Of a DNA stretch of 64,000 nucleotides, positions 21,223 through 29,472 are shown piece after piece. The position numbers and the translations under genes are program-made. The stretch covers positions 372,001 to 436,000 of the forward strand of contig NZ_JAPDPJ010000001.1 of the NCBI RefSeq assembly GCF_026013605.1. The letters are read 5' to 3'. How positions within the stretch are numbered: position 1 is the first letter of the stretch; each line of letters begins with the position of its first letter. A model generated the notes under the pieces. The model ran no database searches and was not told the DNA's origin. It saw only the letters and a list, made by a program, of their open reading frames with translations. This DNA comes from Plebeiibacterium sediminum (GTDB taxonomy: Bacteria > Bacteroidota > Bacteroidia > Bacteroidales > Marinilabiliaceae).

Positions 21223-21709
21223 TTAATTTATTGATATTGATAATCCCAACATAATGCCCAAAGAATGATACAATTCTCCAAAATCATATGAAAGTGAAGT
21301 ATTGATTTTATATGCATTTTTCTTATTTAAATATGATAAGTTTAAATTCGTATATACTTGTTCTTTACCTCCTTTATAGTGAAAGTCTTCATCTTTTATC
21401 CAACTATAACTACTTAAATATTTTTCAGAATAAGCACCTAAATTGTTAGTGTAGGTTGATTTAATAATAAAACTAAATTTATTACTAAGCGACCCTAGGA
21501 AACCTATGTGAAAACCTTTTATTCTGTTATTAATAAAAGCTAAATAGCTATTTAGTTGCCAATCCGAGACATACGACTCAACTTGCCAAATTGTTTGAAG
21601 AGAAAATACCCATACTATTTACATGTACTTCAACATTCTTTTGAGATAATAAGGAAGTAACCGAAAACAAAAACATTATAAAAACATTCAATAGAAATCG
21701 TTTCATCAT
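21223..21709 (-). pseudogene. Disrupted Wzi-family capsule assembly gene (internal deletion and frame break)
   Basis: Read on the minus strand, an ATG at 21709 or 21706 opens a signal peptide (MKRFLLNVFIMFLFSVTSLL) and about 20 more residues, then stops near 21583. A second frame, open from about 21613 down to 21223, encodes some 129 residues with the C-terminal pattern of Bacteroidota Wzi proteins: NNRIKGFHIGFLGSLSNKF, YTNNLGAYSEKYLSS and SLSYDFGELYHSLGIMLGLS. The family is normally about 450-500 residues, so the middle is gone and the two ends are out of frame. Its first ATG overlaps the stop of the upstream gene, so it was the last gene of the nonulosonate operon. Confidence 0.75.
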
Positions 21710-22905
21710 ATAATCTCAACGTTTAGATCAGATTTAGCTTCTTGAAATTGTATAATATCTTCAATAGCATCTTTAAAAGTGATGCTTTCAGCATTTGGTG
21801 ACTTTATAAAAAGATTAAAAAATTCAGTGTATTTATCTTTGGTATTCATTGATTTAAATGACTCTACTTCTATATTATGATTTAGATACTTAGTTGCATT
21901 TAAAACATTAACTTCAAAGAAATTAGCAAAAGCCGAAATTTCTTCTTTAACACTACTTTTTGAAAAACAATCTGAACCTAATAATATAAACGGTTTATTA
22001 TAAATAACAGAATAATTAATTGCTGTACTAAAATGAATTAATGATACTTCGGCATATTTAACCAGTTGTGCAGTTTTATTATAATAAAGATCAAAGTCGC
22101 TATTAAAATTACTATTTACCGTGTTTATTCTTCGTGGATGCGCTGCTATAACAATCTTTAAACCTGTCTGTTTTGAAAATTGATTTAAAAATTGATTCAA
22201 TTCTCCATAATATTGCTCTGCTGTAAAATGATGAATGATGTGATTAGTTTTAAAATCAGGATGATGAATAAAATACTGATCAATAAAAACAGCATATGGT
22301 TCCTTAATTAAATTATTATCATCAACACTTGAAGCACTAATAAAATCTAACGATGCCGTATACTTTATGTTTGTATCCTTACCAAGTAAAGGCCTTTTAC
22401 TTGACGAAACCTTTTCTTTAGAACTAATAATTGAAGTTGCTGGTCTCTTAATTAGGTTTGCATAATAGAAACATAGCAGCTCAATGGGCTTTTGATATAT
22501 TTTTTTTAGATCAAAACGAGCAAGAAATTTTATAAATCCCAGCTTCATACTTTTATGATCGACTTTAGGTAGAACAGCATTTTCGAATAATACATATGGA
22601 ATATTATTCTTAAAAATATTTATATACAACCATGCACTATTTAACCTAAAACCTACATCTGATATAATCAGACTATTCTTCTTATTCTTATGAATAAAAT
22701 TTTTAAAATCTTGTTTAGATTTAAATGAAATCACATGTTTTTCAAGATCCTGAGCATATGATAAAATGAGTTTCTTCTTCTTTAAAAATTGTGAAACATC
22801 TAAATATTTTACATTGTAGCCTAATTTCAAAAAATAATCAAATTCATCTCTTATATAAGCCTCTTTTGTAAATGGAAATCGATGAATAAAATAAAGATTA
22901 GTCAT
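21706..22905 (-). CDS. Putative glycosyltransferase of the nonulosonate operon
   Basis: I do not recognise this 399-residue protein with certainty. It has no signal peptide or membrane span and looks like a GT-B or polysialyltransferase-like enzyme. There is a Rossmann-type start (MTNLYFIHRFPFTKEAYIRD), a mid-region HHFTAEQYYGELNQFLNQF, IVIAAHPRR (about 251-259), and SLIHFSTAINYSVIYNKPFI (about 290-309). The last matches the nucleotide-sugar-binding layout of surface-glycan transferases. It overlaps the neuB-like gene by eight bases. Transfer of the nonulosonate made by the two upstream genes is the likely role, by context. Confidence 0.5.
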   Translation of the reverse strand: MTNLYFIHRFPFTKEAYIRDEFDYFLKLGYNVKYLDVSQFLKKKKLILSYAQDLEKHVISFKSKQDFKNFIHKNKKNSLIISDVGFRLNSAWLYINIFKNNIPYVLFENAVLPKVDHKSMKLGFIKFLARFDLKKIYQKPIELLCFYYANLIKRPATSIISSKEKVSSSKRPLLGKDTNIKYTASLDFISASSVDDNNLIKEPYAVFIDQYFIHHPDFKTNHIIHHFTAEQYYGELNQFLNQFSKQTGLKIVIAAHPRRINTVNSNFNSDFDLYYNKTAQLVKYAEVSLIHFSTAINYSVIYNKPFILLGSDCFSKSSVKEEISAFANFFEVNVLNATKYLNHNIEVESFKSMNTKDKYTEFFNLFIKSPNAESITFKDAIEDIIQFQEAKSDLNVEII

Positions 22906-23863
22906 TTAATACTAAATTATTTCGGTACTTCAATTTATTTCTTTGAACCATTTCAATATCAAGTATATCTTTATTTTTAAAATTCAAAGCCTTACTAACA
23001 GCTTTTAAATCTCTGCATAAACGACGTAATCCATCTGGTTCTAAGGAGGCTGCATGATCAGTTCCTTTCCATGTTCTATCCAGCGTATAATGCCTTTCAA
23101 TATATGTAGCCCCCAGAGAATATGCTGCTACATCAACTGCTATACCTAGATGATGGCCAGAAAAACCAATTTCGTTTACTAAAGAACCATACTTTTCTAT
23201 GAGATTTCTTATTTCCAATAAACAGATATCATCAAATGGTACAGGATAACCAGATGTACAACTATAAACCACTAAATCTTTATTCCTTTTGAATTTGATA
23301 AAAAATTGAATCAATTCTTCAATTTCAAGTTTAGTAGTCATACCTGTAGAAACATGAATTTCTCCGATATAGTTTAAAGCCAACCATTCTAACATCTCAA
23401 AATTATTATTGCATGCTGATGGAATCTTAATCAATTTTGGATTTAAGGAAACGATTTCTTTAGCAGAAGTCAAATCCCATACTGATGTAGAATATTCAAT
23501 ATCTAAATCATTACAATATTGCTGTAACTCTCTATGTTGATCGAGCGTAAATTCTAAATATTCTCTATGCTCACCATACGATTTTCCATAGGAATGCATA
23601 GGATTTGGATGTGGTGCATGATATTGTTCTTCCGTTAATAATTCCTTATTATTTCGTTTTTGAAATTTAACAATATCAGCTTTACAAAAGATCTTAGCCA
23701 TCTGAATCATCTCTTTGGCAATTTCCATATCACCCTTATGATTACATCCTATTTCAGCTATTATTTTTGCTTCTTTCATATGTCTAAATTTGTTTTTAAT
23801 TGCCATATGGAACTCGCCACAGAAAAATCTTTCTCTTGTATGAGAAATTCTTTTAAGGCTCAT
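22898..23863 (-). CDS. NeuB-family nonulosonate synthase without SAF domain
   Basis: TIM-barrel enzyme that condenses phosphoenolpyruvate with a hexosamine or hexose to form a nine-carbon sugar acid. Family motifs are AKIIAEIGCNHKGD, DIVKFQKRNNKELL, YSTSVWDL, KIPSACNNNFEML, HVSTGMTT and SLGATYIERHYTLDRTWKGTDH. At 321 residues it ends right after the barrel (RNKLKYRNNLVLND), so the C-terminal antifreeze-like SAF domain of classical NeuB is missing. The start is uncertain: Met at 23863 gives a 28-residue extension before the family start at about 23779. It follows the NeuA-HAD gene by 17 bases. Confidence 0.88.
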   Translation of the reverse strand: MSLKRISHTRERFFCGEFHMAIKNKFRHMKEAKIIAEIGCNHKGDMEIAKEMIQMAKIFCKADIVKFQKRNNKELLTEEQYHAPHPNPMHSYGKSYGEHREYLEFTLDQHRELQQYCNDLDIEYSTSVWDLTSAKEIVSLNPKLIKIPSACNNNFEMLEWLALNYIGEIHVSTGMTTKLEIEELIQFFIKFKRNKDLVVYSCTSGYPVPFDDICLLEIRNLIEKYGSLVNEIGFSGHHLGIAVDVAAYSLGATYIERHYTLDRTWKGTDHAASLEPDGLRRLCRDLKAVSKALNFKNKDILDIEMVQRNKLKYRNNLVLND

Positions 23864-23880
23864 TTCATTCCTTCCACTAC

Positions 23881-25047
23881 CTATGACCTTTTATTGTATT
23901 TAATTAAGAATTCTATAAACTCTCTAATAGCACCATTTCCACCAGAATGATGTAATTGTATATCTGAATTTTGTTTTACTATATCTACAGCATTGATAGG
24001 ACAGGCACTCCAACCAACTGAAAGCATGTTTGATAAATCATTAATATCATCACCTAAATAAGCTACTTCACTTCTTGTTGATCCTAACTCATTTAATAAA
24101 ATTGATAATCGTGTGTACTTATCTTTTACCCCTAAATAAACATGTAAAATATTGAGTTTTTCCATTCGTTTTTGAACTAAGGAACTTTGTTCTGAAGTCA
24201 TAATAATTGGGTCAATCCCATTCTCTCGTAATAATTCAAAACCCATTCCATCGATAAAGCTAAAGTTCTTAGAAAACTCTCCATCTTTAGTATAAAAAAC
24301 TGTTCCATTGGTAAATACGCCATCTACATCAAATACAACATATTTAATATTTTGATGGAACTTATTTTTTGATTGTAATCTATTCTTTAATAGTTGTTCA
24401 ATTATTACTAAGTCACCAGGCTCATCAATTTCTATCAAAGTATCCTCTGACATCTCAAGAACTTCAATCTTATCTCCTAATCGATTATTAGTTTTTAAAA
24501 ATGTTTCTTTTTTACAACCGTAAATGGCACCATTTTCAATTAATAATCCTTCAAAATCTTGTCTTCGTGGCCTGTTCAAATAATTATAATTGAGTGATTC
24601 TCCTTTATTATTCCATATAAATCGGTGAGTTTTAACTACAGAAAGAACAGAATCAACTTGAACATTATTGAGTAGAGTTATAGCATTATTAATATCAGAG
24701 GATGTTGTTAACGGAGAAGTAGCTTGTAATAAATAAAATTGAGCAAATTTAAAATTGATCATTTCAGCCAATTCATTCATTGCAAATTCAGTACTTGCTG
24801 TATCATTAGCACTTTCCTCACTTCTTTCAACAACAGAAACTTTTGAGGTCCATTGGTATTCCTTTTCTACATAAGCTTTAATTTCATGATCATCTGTAAA
24901 TAGATAAATATGGTCAAGATTACTTTGAATGGCTTCACCTAAAACCCATGTAAATAAAGGTCTGCCTAATATTTTCTTTTGATTCTTTTTTATAATTCCT
25001 TTTGATCCAGCCCTTAACGGAATTATTGCAATTTTACGCTGCTCCAT
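23881..25047 (-). CDS. Fused CMP-nonulosonate cytidylyltransferase and KdsC-like phosphatase
   Basis: A 388-residue two-domain enzyme. The N-terminal part (about 1-225) is an acylneuraminate cytidylyltransferase, with IIPLRAGSKGIIKKN, LFTDDHEIKAY, LLQATSPLT and RPRRQDFEGLLIENGAIYG. The C-terminal part (about 235-388) is a HAD phosphatase of the KdsC type, with VVFDVDGVFTNGT (both catalytic Asp), IIMTSEQSS, KDKYTRL and YLGDDINDLSML-like YLGDDINDLSNML. The first domain activates the sugar acid with CTP; the second would remove a phosphate from its precursor. It is the promoter-proximal gene of the operon. Confidence 0.9.
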   Translation of the reverse strand: MEQRKIAIIPLRAGSKGIIKKNQKKILGRPLFTWVLGEAIQSNLDHIYLFTDDHEIKAYVEKEYQWTSKVSVVERSEESANDTASTEFAMNELAEMINFKFAQFYLLQATSPLTTSSDINNAITLLNNVQVDSVLSVVKTHRFIWNNKGESLNYNYLNRPRRQDFEGLLIENGAIYGCKKETFLKTNNRLGDKIEVLEMSEDTLIEIDEPGDLVIIEQLLKNRLQSKNKFHQNIKYVVFDVDGVFTNGTVFYTKDGEFSKNFSFIDGMGFELLRENGIDPIIMTSEQSSLVQKRMEKLNILHVYLGVKDKYTRLSILLNELGSTRSEVAYLGDDINDLSNMLSVGWSACPINAVDIVKQNSDIQLHHSGGNGAIREFIEFLIKYNKRS

Positions 25048-25208
25048 TATATTCTATGTATATACTAACAGCAAAGAAGTAATTCACATATAACTCATAG
25101 GTTGGCTAAACATTAAATTATTACTATTGTCTATTAACTAGAAAGCGAGTTTTAAAATTTATTTAAAAGCAATTTAACATCAGACAGACGTGTTAATTAT
25201 TAATTATA

Positions 25209-25216
25209 TATTTTTG
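25209..25216 (+). promoter_or_regulatory. Predicted -7 element for the U32-family gene
   Basis: TATTTTTG fits TAnnTTTG, 20 bases before ATG 25237; no good TTG was found upstream. Confidence 0.4.
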
Positions 25217-25236
25217 CGACTGCTAAAACATTATAA

Positions 25237-26493
25237 ATGAAAAGAGAAGATTTTGAAATAATGGCACCCGTAGGATCCTACGAATCATTACGTGCAGCTA
25301 TTAAAGGTGGAGCAAATTCAGTTTACTTTGGTATTGAAGGTTTAAATATGCGATCAAGATCATCAAATAACTTTACTGTTGATGATTTACACGAAATAGT
25401 AAGAATATCAAAAGAAAATAATGTAAGAACCTATTTAACGGTTAATACGGTACTTTACGATCAGGATTTAAACCTGATGAAAAAAGTTATAATGGCAGCA
25501 AAAGAGGCTGAATTAAGTGCAGTTATTGCTTCTGATGTGGCAGCTATTTCATTTGCCAGAGAAATTGGTGTAGAGGTACATTTAAGTACACAATTGAATA
25601 TATCAAATATTGAGGCTTTAAAATTTTATGCCAAGTTTGCTGATGTTGTAGTTTTAGCCCGTGAATTAAATTTAGATCAGGTAGCTCAAATATACCGTGA
25701 AATTGAACTTCAACAAATTAAAGGACCTAATGGTAAATTAATCCAGATTGAAATGTTTAGTCATGGTGCGCTATGCATGGCGGTTTCCGGTAAATGTTAC
25801 ATGAGTCTTCATAATACTGATCACTCTGCAAATAGAGGAGCTTGCCTTCAAACTTGCCGCAGAAGTTATATTGTTACAGATAAAGATACAGGTCAGGAAC
25901 TTGAGATAGATAATGAATACATCATGTCACCAAAGGATTTAAAAACCATTCATTTCTTAAATAAAATGGTTGACGCCGGTGTTCGTGTATTTAAGATTGA
26001 AGGTAGAGCCAGAGGTCCGGAATATGTACACACTGTTGTAAAAGCTTACAACGAGGCATTAAATGCGATACTTGATGGCACGTTTGAAGAAGACAAAATT
26101 AATCTGTGGAATAAGGAATTAAGCACAGTATTTAATCGTGGATTTTGGGATGGCTATTATTTAGGACAAAAGCTAGGAGAGTGGAGTCATAAATATGGAA
26201 ACAGAGCAACAAAGCGAAAAATGTATATTGGTAAAGGAACTAACTATTTCCCAAAAATTGGAGTTGCAGAGTTTGTTCTGGAAACTAAAGATCTTAAAGT
26301 AGGTGATGAAATATTAATTACAGGACCTACCACTGGTATAGTACAAATGGTAGTATCTGAAATTAGAGTAGATTTAAAAAAAGTTGAACAAACTGTTAAA
26401 GGAGAACGTTTTTCAATGCCGGTACCTGAAAAGATAAGAAGATCGGATAAATTATATAAGATGATACCTTCTCATCCTTCATTAGATCAATAA
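25237..26493 (+). CDS. U32-family protein, probable tRNA 5-hydroxyuridine synthase TrhP-like
   Basis: Cytoplasmic protein of 418 residues in the peptidase U32 family. The defining block is EMFSHGALCMAVSGKCYMS followed by NRGACLQTCRRSY, giving the four Cys that bind an Fe-S cluster in this family. The opening EIMAPVGSYESLRAAIKGGA is also typical. Members of this length (YegQ/TrhP, YrrO) hydroxylate tRNA wobble uridine using prephenate. The related RlhA is longer. It is followed 29 bases later by a DUF2797 gene, probably in the same transcript. Confidence 0.85.
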   Translation: MKREDFEIMAPVGSYESLRAAIKGGANSVYFGIEGLNMRSRSSNNFTVDDLHEIVRISKENNVRTYLTVNTVLYDQDLNLMKKVIMAAKEAELSAVIASDVAAISFAREIGVEVHLSTQLNISNIEALKFYAKFADVVVLARELNLDQVAQIYREIELQQIKGPNGKLIQIEMFSHGALCMAVSGKCYMSLHNTDHSANRGACLQTCRRSYIVTDKDTGQELEIDNEYIMSPKDLKTIHFLNKMVDAGVRVFKIEGRARGPEYVHTVVKAYNEALNAILDGTFEEDKINLWNKELSTVFNRGFWDGYYLGQKLGEWSHKYGNRATKRKMYIGKGTNYFPKIGVAEFVLETKDLKVGDEILITGPTTGIVQMVVSEIRVDLKKVEQTVKGERFSMPVPEKIRRSDKLYKMIPSHPSLDQ

Positions 26494-26522
26494 TTATTAA
26501 ACTTTTACAAGAAAAATATAAT

Positions 26523-27317
26523 ATGGAATACATAGGCAACATAGAAAAAATGTTAACTCAATTGGATGATAATGTAAAATACATTTTACCAATAGGGGAG
26601 GAGCGTATTGAAATGAATCAATATATTGGTAAACAAATTTCGTTACAGTTCCAGAACCAAATAAACTGTGTTGCCTGTGGAACTAAAACCAATAAATCTT
26701 TTGCTCAAGGTTTTTGCTTTAACTGTTTTAGTTCAGCGCCAGAAGCTAGTGAATGTATATTACACCCGGATAAATGTCAGGCGCATTTAGGAATAAGCAG
26801 AGATATGCAATGGTCTATTAATCATTGCTTAACACCACATATCGTTTATTTAGCCAACTCTTCAAATATTAAAGTAGGTATAACACGTAAAACTCAAATA
26901 CCAACTCGTTGGATTGATCAGGGTGCTACCGCAGCAATTATTATAGCTGTAACTCCGAACAGACATATCGCCGGGATTATTGAAAAATACTTGATGCAAT
27001 ACTATTCTGATAAAACCAGCTGGCAAAGTATGCTAAAAGGAGTATCAAATCATGTAGATTTAAGTGCAGAAAAGGCTAAAGTAAAAAGTTTATTACCAGC
27101 TGAATTATTACAATACTATTCTACATCGGACGACATTACAACAATAAAATTTCCCGTTGAAGAATACCCGGTAAAAATTAAAAGTGAGAGTTTTGACAAA
27201 ACTCAAAATGTTGAAGGTGTATTAACTGGTATCAAGGGGCAATACCTAATTCTGGACCATTCAAGAGTTATTAATATCAGAAAGCATAGGGGATATTTAG
27301 TAAAGTTTACTATTTAA
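26523..27317 (+). CDS. DUF2797-family protein with Cys-rich N-terminus
   Basis: A 264-residue protein of uncharacterised family DUF2797. The N-terminal third has two CxxC-type pairs (NCVACGTKT at about 41-49 and FCFNCFSS at about 58-65), plus CILHPDKCQAHLG, together resembling a zinc or Fe-S site. The middle VGITRKTQIPTRWIDQGATA, with a later IIEKYLMQYYSDKTSWQ, recalls a GIY-YIG-like nuclease core; this is a resemblance, not a proven link. Its partner gene is a tRNA-modifying U32 protein, so a nucleic-acid role is plausible. Confidence 0.75.
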   Translation: MEYIGNIEKMLTQLDDNVKYILPIGEERIEMNQYIGKQISLQFQNQINCVACGTKTNKSFAQGFCFNCFSSAPEASECILHPDKCQAHLGISRDMQWSINHCLTPHIVYLANSSNIKVGITRKTQIPTRWIDQGATAAIIIAVTPNRHIAGIIEKYLMQYYSDKTSWQSMLKGVSNHVDLSAEKAKVKSLLPAELLQYYSTSDDITTIKFPVEEYPVKIKSESFDKTQNVEGVLTGIKGQYLILDHSRVINIRKHRGYLVKFTI

Positions 27318-28092
27318 TTAATAAATCATTTAGTTGATCTCCAACCATATTTCTTTCAACATTATTAGTATTCAATGAAAATTTAATTTGAATATTACAA
27401 AGAGATAATGTATTAACAGTGTCTTTATTTAGATTAATGACTTTAAAAAAATCATTTACGTAAAATTTAATACAACTATTTGTCATACTCTTGATTGCTT
27501 TAAAATTATAATTATCTATCCACTCATTTGTTAATATATTACTCATTTCCAGACAATTTGAAATATTATTACTTAAAATAATAACAGGCGCACCAGCTGA
27601 AATTTCATCAACTTTTTTTAATAAATGATAACTGATTAGTTTAATTTGCTTGTCATTGAGTGTATCCTGAGTATCGATTTTAAATACATAAAATATATAA
27701 CCTGACTTTAGATATTTTAATTTATACCACGATATTATATTCAATTCACTCATTAAAATATCATGTTTAATAAGTAGAGTAGAGGAAGATAAAAGCTCTA
27801 TTAATTGTTTATTGGCATATAAAACTGAATTTGTTTTTGTGGATTCATTTTCAGTATTGCTGGAAATAATATTATAATCTTCATTTAATACTCGATTAAG
27901 TACTATACTATCAGTTATTGCAGTTTTTATTTCAATTAAATCAGAAGATAAACCAGAAATATATTTTGAGATAGAATCTGTATTATGCTGTATTTTATTG
28001 GCAAAATTTAATGATACAAACGACAGTTTATTATTATTTTGATAACAACCAAAACAAATAAGAATCAATATTAAAGTTAATAATCGCTGCAT
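27310..28092 (-). CDS. Lipoprotein resembling a degenerate EEP-fold (nuclease/phosphatase) domain
   Basis: A 260-residue lipoprotein with a short signal peptide and lipobox (LILICFGC, Cys16). No family is clear. The layout resembles the endonuclease/exonuclease/phosphatase superfamily: SFVSLNFAN, then SSDLIEIKTAI where EEP proteins have a catalytic LQE, then a strand IFYVFKIDTQDT with KLISYHLLKKVDEI, then PVIILSNNIS where they have GDFN. The expected Glu, His and Asp are all replaced, so it should lack nuclease activity if the comparison holds. Its 3' end overlaps the convergent DUF2797 gene by eight bases. Confidence 0.5.
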   Translation of the reverse strand: MQRLLTLILILICFGCYQNNNKLSFVSLNFANKIQHNTDSISKYISGLSSDLIEIKTAITDSIVLNRVLNEDYNIISSNTENESTKTNSVLYANKQLIELLSSSTLLIKHDILMSELNIISWYKLKYLKSGYIFYVFKIDTQDTLNDKQIKLISYHLLKKVDEISAGAPVIILSNNISNCLEMSNILTNEWIDNYNFKAIKSMTNSCIKFYVNDFFKVINLNKDTVNTLSLCNIQIKFSLNTNNVERNMVGDQLNDLLIK

Positions 28093-28174
28093 CTAATTAA
28101 TTTTATATCAATATAAAACCAAATTAAATGCAATGACTACTTTTTACATTAGAGGCATAATTATCTTGATATTT

Positions 28175-29056
28175 CTACTTAATTCTTACATTATTATATT
28201 CATCTAAAGAATCAATGTGAATGGTAACACCAATACTATGTATTTCCATAATAGCATTTTCGTATTTTGTTGCAATTTGATGAGCTTCTGTTAAACTCAT
28301 ATTACCAGGTAAGGATATATGAAAGGTAAGTTCCGAGTGATTTCCATATTGATGAATTAAAAAATGGTGTGGATCTAAATCACTATTAAAATTATGAATT
28401 CCTATTTTTTGAATACTCTCCTTAAGATCATCATCTATTTTTTCTCCTAAAAATATGGATAAGGATTCTTTTAATATTTTATAGGTTGTATAAAATATTA
28501 ATAATGAAACCAATAAGCCTAAAACACCATCAACCCACCAAAAATACTTACCTACAAAAATACCACCTAGGATAATAATACTTGAAAAAGCGTCGCTTCT
28601 ATGATGCCATCCATCAGCAATTAACGATTTTGCATTTATTTTTTTTCCATAAAAAATAGAATACTGAGCCATTACTTCCTTTACAACGATAGAAATGATG
28701 GTTACAATTATAGCAAAATTACCATATTCAACAGATTCATGCATTCGTAGCTTCAACACTGATTCATATGTAAAATTAGCGCCTACTAGTGCAAGTAAAA
28801 TTCCAACAAAAATAGTTGACATTAACTCAGCTCTACCGTGTCCGAAAGGATGTGTTTCATCAGCTGGTTTAGATGAAATTTTAATTCCTATTAAAACTGC
28901 AACAGATGATATGGAATCCGTTAAAGTATGCCATGCATCTGCTATTAATGCCACTGAGTGAAATAAAATACCAGCCCAAAATTTTATAATAAAAAGCGCA
29001 ATATTTAATATAATAGAAGCCCAGGATATAAATATTCCAAGTTTATATTTTTCCAT
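28175..29056 (-). CDS. Cation diffusion facilitator (CDF) transporter
   Basis: Zn/Fe/Mn-type metal/proton antiporter of the inner membrane, 293 residues. Six TM segments can be traced. The metal site residues appear in TM2 (ADAWHTLTDSISS, His-x3-Asp) and TM5 (ADGWHHRSDAFSS, His-x3-Asp). HPFGHGRAE is a family motif in the TM2-TM3 loop. The C-terminal cytoplasmic domain (about 205-293) includes DPHHFLIHQYGNHSELTFHISLPG. The metal is likely Zn or Fe from the HxxxD pairs, but this is not certain. The gene ends a minus-strand run that starts with hemW. Confidence 0.92.
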   Translation of the reverse strand: MEKYKLGIFISWASIILNIALFIIKFWAGILFHSVALIADAWHTLTDSISSVAVLIGIKISSKPADETHPFGHGRAELMSTIFVGILLALVGANFTYESVLKLRMHESVEYGNFAIIVTIISIVVKEVMAQYSIFYGKKINAKSLIADGWHHRSDAFSSIIILGGIFVGKYFWWVDGVLGLLVSLLIFYTTYKILKESLSIFLGEKIDDDLKESIQKIGIHNFNSDLDPHHFLIHQYGNHSELTFHISLPGNMSLTEAHQIATKYENAIMEIHSIGVTIHIDSLDEYNNVRIK

Positions 29057-29061
29057 TTTAC

Positions 29062-29466
29062 TTATTGTTTAACCTTTTCTGAATCTATTGGAAAACCACT
29101 TTTTTTCCAATTTATAAATCCACCTTTTAATTGAAATACATTAGTATATCCCAGATCTCTCAGCCATTGAGAACATTCAATTGACCTTTTACCTTTTTCG
29201 CAGTACAAAAATATTTTAGTATTCTTATCTATATCATTTAAATATACAAGAAACTTCTCTTTTGTGTCAACTAAAATAGCATCCACTAATCTTTCTTTAT
29301 TAAATTCTTCAGTACCTCTTAAATCGAACAATTTACTCTTACCGTTTTCATAAACTTCTTTAAAAAAAACATCGCAATCCAGAACCTTTGTTACGAAATC
29401 TTGTCCATTAATAACCTGAAGAAGACTGAATAAAAATATGAGTATTGTAATTTTTTGTTTTAGCAT
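29062..29466 (-). CDS. Secreted single-domain rhodanese-like protein
   Basis: A 134-residue rhodanese-fold protein with an N-terminal signal peptide (MLKQKITILIFLFSLLQVINGQ). The active-site loop is IFLYCEKGKRSIEC with Cys89 in a CxxGxR frame. LFDLRGTEEFNKERL and LGYTNVFQLKGGFINWKKSG are the other family segments. It probably handles sulfane sulfur or acts as a thiol sensor in the periplasm. It lies six bases after hemW and five bases before the CDF gene. Confidence 0.88.
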   Translation of the reverse strand: MLKQKITILIFLFSLLQVINGQDFVTKVLDCDVFFKEVYENGKSKLFDLRGTEEFNKERLVDAILVDTKEKFLVYLNDIDKNTKIFLYCEKGKRSIECSQWLRDLGYTNVFQLKGGFINWKKSGFPIDSEKVKQ

Positions 29467-29472
29467 AAATAA

